Shown here in pieces: positions 60,512 through 64,000 of a DNA stretch of 64,000 nucleotides. Origin of the DNA: an uncultured Oscillospiraceae bacterium (lineage in GTDB: Bacteria; Bacillota; Clostridia; Oscillospirales; Oscillospiraceae); the NCBI GenBank assembly GCA_947627285.1, contig CANQVL010000002.1:124001-188000 (forward strand), given 5' to 3'. Within the stretch, counting starts at the first letter, position 1, and each line of letters starts with the position of its first letter. The translations under genes were made by a program, and so were the position numbers. Under the pieces are notes generated by a model. That model worked only from the letters and a program-made list of their open reading frames with translations, searched no databases and was not told where the DNA came from.

Positions 60512-61132
60512 TTATTTTTCCGCCCTTCTCCTGAATCCCGCCACGGATATTGGTATCGTCGCGGCGCAGAGGGCGGCGGCGAGGACGGTGTAGACGGGGC
60601 CGGGAATGCTTGAGGTGACCTTGATGAGAGTGTAAAAGCCGTCTCCCTCGCCCATGGTCGCGCCGACGAGGGCGCCGATGAAGGCGACTACCACTATTGT
60701 GGCGATCCTTCCCTTGGCGATGCCGAAGCAGAAATTCACCGGCAGGGTCACCGCCTGCACCGCAAGCGCCAGGGCGGAGAAAACGCAAAGCTGCGCCGCG
60801 AAGCCGTCGGGCAGGGGAACGCTGCCCAGCGCCGCCCAAAGACACTGACATACCGCCGAGAGCACCAGCGCCACCGCCAGGGCGAGCCAGCCCATTATAT
60901 ACTTCACCGTGACAAGCTGACCGCGCGAGTAGGGGAGCATCAGCGCCAGGCTGTCCCACTTGCTCTGCTCGTCGATGCTCATGATGGATACGCCGGAGAG
61001 CATGGTGGAGTATATAAAGGTGAAGGGCACGAACAGCCCGCCGGGTATAACGCTGAATATGATCATCACCAGGAAGAGAAGCTTGAACTGTGTGAGGATC
61101 ACATAAATATCCTTCCTTAAAAGCGCCTTCAT
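60512..61132 (-). CDS. ABC-2 type transporter permease
   Basis: 206 residues, about six hydrophobic helices, with the pattern of small ABC-2 permeases linked to YtrA-like GntR regulators (MKALLRKDIYVILTQFK..., IDEQSKWDSLALMLPYSRGQLVTVKYI). It overlaps its ATPase gene by 4 bp. The substrate is unknown; related systems export antimicrobial peptides or respond to cell wall stress. Confidence 0.85.
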   Translation of the reverse strand: MKALLRKDIYVILTQFKLLFLVMIIFSVIPGGLFVPFTFIYSTMLSGVSIMSIDEQSKWDSLALMLPYSRGQLVTVKYIMGWLALAVALVLSAVCQCLWAALGSVPLPDGFAAQLCVFSALALAVQAVTLPVNFCFGIAKGRIATIVVVAFIGALVGATMGEGDGFYTLIKVTSSIPGPVYTVLAAALCAATIPISVAGFRRRAEK

Positions 61133-61974
61133 TCCCGATTCCCCCTCGCGAAAAATATGATCACGTCCTCAAGAGTGGGCTTCTCCGCCCGAACTGAGCC
61201 GGCGACGGACTTGTCAACCAGCGCCTCCACGCCGTATTTTCCCCGGCGCGCGCCCTTTACCGCGGCCTTTGGAACGGCTTCAAAATCAGCCTCGGAGAGC
61301 TTGACGACGCCGTACTCCTCCAAAAGCCGGTCCTTCTCCTCAAAAAGCAGCAGCTCGCCCTTGTGGAGAAAGGCGATGTAGTCGCACAGCTTCTCCAAAT
61401 CCGAGACTATGTGGGAGGATATGAGCACCGACCTGTCCTCCCGGCGGGTGAAGTCCTCCAGTATGTCAAGTATCTCGTCCCGCACCATTGGGTCAAGCCC
61501 GCCTGTGGGCTCGTCCAGCACCAGGAGCCTCGCGTCGTGGCTCAGCGCCGTGGCAAGGGCCAGCTTCATGGTCATGCCCCGTGAAAAATTCTTTATGGTC
61601 TTTTTCTCCGGCAGATCCAGCCTTTGCAGGAGCCGCGCGTATTCGCCCTGGTCCCAGCGGGAGTAGGTGTCCCCCATTATACGCCCTATTTGGGCGGCGT
61701 TGAGGCTCACGGGGAAGTGCGCCTCGTCCAGCACAACTCCTATATCGTCCTTTGCCTTGATAAATTTCGGGCTCACGGTCTGAGTCCCCAGCACCGTCAC
61801 CTGCCCCGAGTCCGCGGCGGCGGCTCCCATAATAAGGCGTATGAGCGTGGACTTGCCCGCCCCGTTTTCGCCCACGAGCCCCATTATCGACCCCTCCGGC
61901 AGGGTGAAGCTCACGTCCCGCAGTTGGAACCCGGAATATTTTTTTGAAAGTCCGCGCGCTTCTATGGCGTTCAT
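61129..61974 (-). CDS. ABC transporter ATP-binding protein
   Basis: 281 residues: Walker A GENGAGKST, signature FSRGMTMKLALA (a degenerate LSGGQ, usual in this subfamily), Walker B LLVLDEPTGGLDP, and H-loop SSHIVSDLEKLCD, then a C-terminal extension typical of ABC-2 exporters. It overlaps the GntR gene by 4 bp and the permease gene by 4 bp. Confidence 0.93.
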   Translation of the reverse strand: MNAIEARGLSKKYSGFQLRDVSFTLPEGSIMGLVGENGAGKSTLIRLIMGAAAADSGQVTVLGTQTVSPKFIKAKDDIGVVLDEAHFPVSLNAAQIGRIMGDTYSRWDQGEYARLLQRLDLPEKKTIKNFSRGMTMKLALATALSHDARLLVLDEPTGGLDPMVRDEILDILEDFTRREDRSVLISSHIVSDLEKLCDYIAFLHKGELLLFEEKDRLLEEYGVVKLSEADFEAVPKAAVKGARRGKYGVEALVDKSVAGSVRAEKPTLEDVIIFFARGNRE

Positions 61975-62348
61975 AATTCCTCCTCGCTCAGAACCCTGAG
62001 CATTTCAGTAAGCTCCTCCGTCCCAAGCCCCGCCGAGCGCCCCAGCAGCAGCGCCCGCCGAAGGCTTTCCTCGATCTCCGAGAGCCTCCGCTCCCGCAAA
62101 AGCCCCGTTCCCGAGGCGGCAACAAAGGAGCCCTTTCCCGGAACAGTCTCAATGTACCCGTCCCGCTCCAGCTCCTCAAACGCCCGCTTCGTGGTTATCA
62201 CCGAGATCCGCAGGTCCTTTGAAAGCCCCCGTATCGACGGCAGCGCCTCGCCCGCCTCCAGCTCGCCGCGAACAATGGCGCTCCGTATCGCCTCCCCAAC
62301 CTGCTCATAAATGGGCCTTGGGTCGGAATTTGATATTATTATGTTCAT
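61971..62348 (-). CDS. GntR-family (YtrA-type) transcriptional regulator
   Basis: 125 residues from ATG 62348 (GAGGGA upstream). N-terminal winged helix with PIYEQVGEAIRSAIVRGELEAGEALPSIRGLSKDLRIS and VPGKGSFVA, and a short C-terminal helical dimerisation part of about 50 residues, the size of the YtrA subfamily. It is the first gene of a three-gene operon with an ABC transporter and probably represses it through palindromes at the promoter. Confidence 0.92.
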   Translation of the reverse strand: MNIIISNSDPRPIYEQVGEAIRSAIVRGELEAGEALPSIRGLSKDLRISVITTKRAFEELERDGYIETVPGKGSFVAASGTGLLRERRLSEIEESLRRALLLGRSAGLGTEELTEMLRVLSEEEL

Positions 62349-62366
62349 TGTATCCCTCACAGTCGA

Positions 62367-62407
62367 CTGTATATATACACTATACACAGTATTCACGCGC
62401 TTGTCAA
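62367..62407 (-). promoter_or_regulatory. Promoter and operator of the GntR/ABC operon
   Basis: Minus strand TTGACA (62402-62407), 17-bp spacer, TATAGT (62379-62384). An imperfect palindrome at 62367-62389 (CTGTATATATACAC...TATACACAG, with perfect GTATATATAC inside) overlaps the -10 and start point, fitting YtrA-type repression. Confidence 0.7.
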
Positions 62408-62537
62408 TAGTAAAATATAAAAAACCGGGAAATTTTTTCCGTGCGTATATAGCTGTCCATTACATGGGCGGCTTTTCCTTGACCTTGCGGCAAAACAGAG
62501 ATATAATATTGCAAAATCAAATTCAGGAGGTCAGAAG

Positions 62538-64000
62538 ATGCCCGACACAAACATCAAATTCCCCGATATGCCCTACAAACGCCCGGATCTGGAGGAGATG
62601 AAGGCCGCGTGTGCCGAACATATCCGCCGGCTCAGGGAGGCAGAGACATATGAGGAGGCAAGGGAGGTATTCCTCTCCTATGAACGGGAGGATATGCGCG
62701 TCGGCGCCCAATCGGTGCTTGCCATGATCCGCCACGACATCGACACCCGGGACGAGTTTTACGACGGTGAGGTGAGCTTCTGGGACGCGGCGGGACCGGA
62801 GCTCTCCGAGTACGGGCAGGAGTGGAACAGGGCCATGCTTGAAAGCCCGTTCCGCAAGGATTTTGAGGCGGAGTACGGCTCCCTCATGTTCACCGACACC
62901 GAGATCTCCCTCAGGACCTTCTCGCCCAAAAATATCCCCCTTATGCAGAGGGAAAACGAGCTGACCACCGCCTACTCAAAGCTCATCGCCTCGGCGCAGA
63001 TAGAGTTTGAGGGGAAGACCTACACCCACGCCCAGATGGGCCCGTTGAAGACCGACCCCGACGACGAGCGGCGCCTGGCGGCGTGGCGGGCGCAGGGCGA
63101 ATGGTTCAGGGACAACCGCCCGGAGCTGGACCGCATCTACGACGAGCTCGTCCACCTCAGGGACCAAATGGGCAAAAACCTGGGGTATGAAAATTACATC
63201 CCCCTGGGCTACGACCGAATGGGGCGCAACTGCTACGGGAAGGCGGAGGTGGAGAGATTCCGCGAGGCCGTCCAAAAATACCTTGTCCCCGTGGCGGATG
63301 CCATCTACCGCCGTCAGGCGGAGAGGCTTGGCGTTGAGTACCCCCTGAGCTTCGCCGACGAGGCGCTGTCCTTCCGCTCCGGCAACCCCAAACCCAAGGG
63401 GACGGCGGAGGACGTGCTCAACGCCGGCAGGAAGTTCTACTCCGAGCTCTCACCCGAGACAAAGGAATTTTTTGACATGATGCTGGACCGTCAGCTCCTG
63501 GACGTGCTCTCCACCGAGGGCAAGGCGGGCGGCGGCTACTGCACCGGCATGGGCGAGTACCGCGTCCCCTTCATCTTCGCCAACTTCAACGGCACAGAGG
63601 GCGACGTCACCGTCGTCACCCACGAGGCGGGACACGCCTTCGCCTACTGGATGAACCGTGACCGCGTCCCATCAAGCTACTGCTGGCCCGGTATGGAGGC
63701 CTGCGAGGTCCACTCCATGTCCATGGAGTTCATGGCGTGGCCCTGGGCGGAGGACTTCTTCGGCGAGGACGCCCGCAAATTCCGTTACAGCCACCTGGCG
63801 GCGGCTGTCACCTTCATTCCTTACGGCACCCTGGTGGACCACTTCCAGCACGAGGTCTACGAGCACCCGGAGATGACCCCGGAGCAGCGCCACGAGACCT
63901 GGAAGCGGCTTCTCGGTGTTTATCAGCCCTGGCTCAGGCTGGACGGCGATATCCCGTTTTTCGCCGACGGCGAGGGCTGGCAGAGGCAGGGGCACATCTA
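62538..64000 (+). CDS. M3-family oligoendopeptidase, 3' end outside window
   Basis: 487 residues visible, open to the window edge. Thimet/PepF-type zinc endopeptidase that cuts short peptides in the cytoplasm. The zinc motif HEAGH is at 362-366 with the third ligand Glu about 28 residues later in EACEVHSMSMEF, and FANFNGTEGDVTVVTHEAGH is the family context. ATG at 62538 follows AGGAGG. Family length is about 550-600, so roughly the last 80 residues are missing from the window. Confidence 0.93.
   Translation, partial: MPDTNIKFPDMPYKRPDLEEMKAACAEHIRRLREAETYEEAREVFLSYEREDMRVGAQSVLAMIRHDIDTRDEFYDGEVSFWDAAGPELSEYGQEWNRAMLESPFRKDFEAEYGSLMFTDTEISLRTFSPKNIPLMQRENELTTAYSKLIASAQIEFEGKTYTHAQMGPLKTDPDDERRLAAWRAQGEWFRDNRPELDRIYDELVHLRDQMGKNLGYENYIPLGYDRMGRNCYGKAEVERFREAVQKYLVPVADAIYRRQAERLGVEYPLSFADEALSFRSGNPKPKGTAEDVLNAGRKFYSELSPETKEFFDMMLDRQLLDVLSTEGKAGGGYCTGMGEYRVPFIFANFNGTEGDVTVVTHEAGHAFAYWMNRDRVPSSYCWPGMEACEVHSMSMEFMAWPWAEDFFGEDARKFRYSHLAAAVTFIPYGTLVDHFQHEVYEHPEMTPEQRHETWKRLLGVYQPWLRLDGDIPFFADGEGWQRQGHI

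Noticed and set aside
1..64000. CRISPR arrays, tRNA or rRNA genes, insertion-sequence transposases
   Set aside because: None was found on either strand by eye; the regular repeats present are the palindromic intergenic family, which has no spacer pattern.

Overview
The window reads as a chromosomal segment of a GC-rich, low-oxygen Firmicute, most likely a gut clostridium of the Oscillospiraceae type. The grounds are the oxygen-free ribonucleotide reductase NrdDG, clostridial gene orders (ylxM-ffh-rpsP-khpA-rimM-trmD; pgk-tpiA-gpmI), near-consensus sigma-A promoters with 16-18 bp spacers, strong AGGAGG-type ribosome binding sites, and a DapL route to diaminopimelate. The organism is inferred; no rRNA or tRNA gene is present to fix it.

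Layout. 1-6.5 kb: nrdG (cut by the window edge) and nrdD with two NrdR-box-like sites, then divergent sfsA and the trkA-trkH potassium uptake operon. 6.7-13.9 kb: asparagine synthetase, and a response regulator / sensor kinase / MacB-type ABC transporter operon. 13.9-16.9 kb: a tyrosine recombinase gene, a 23-bp perfect inverted repeat enclosing a consensus promoter that points away from the downstream gene, then a prepilin-like gene and a small membrane protein gene; this looks like a phase-variable, invertible promoter caught in the OFF orientation. 17-22 kb: the translation/SRP operon ylxM-ffh-rpsP-khpA-rimM-trmD plus an M29 aminopeptidase. 22.2-29.5 kb: a giant cyclic beta-glucan synthase-like protein. 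30-34.3 kb: an M16 peptidase pair, lgt and a coiled-coil protein. 34.7-42.5 kb: trmL, pgk, tpiA, gpmI, a BlaI/BlaR1 pair with three operators, and eno. 42.6-43.6 kb: a DUF4349 lipoprotein.

43.6-51.9 kb holds one long operon with all seven shikimate-pathway activities plus both prephenate branches: aroF, tyrA, aroB, aroA, aroC, pheA, fused aroE-aroK and aroQ. A 24-residue Phe/Tyr-rich leader peptide and an intrinsic terminator precede it, the signature of ribosome-mediated attenuation. 51.9-58.3 kb: dapL-carA-carB, in which carB carries an in-frame, full-length diaminopimelate-epimerase-like domain whose two catalytic cysteines are both replaced. 58.4-64 kb: a second asparagine synthetase behind a candidate attenuator, a GntR/ABC transporter operon and an M3 oligoendopeptidase running off the window edge.

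Scattered between genes are seven copies of a modular palindromic repeat (about 145-285 bp). Its stem sequences differ from copy to copy while remaining self-complementary, which suggests selection on folded structure. Two copies carry the same nested insert of about 116 bp. No CRISPR array, prophage or insertion-sequence transposase was seen.
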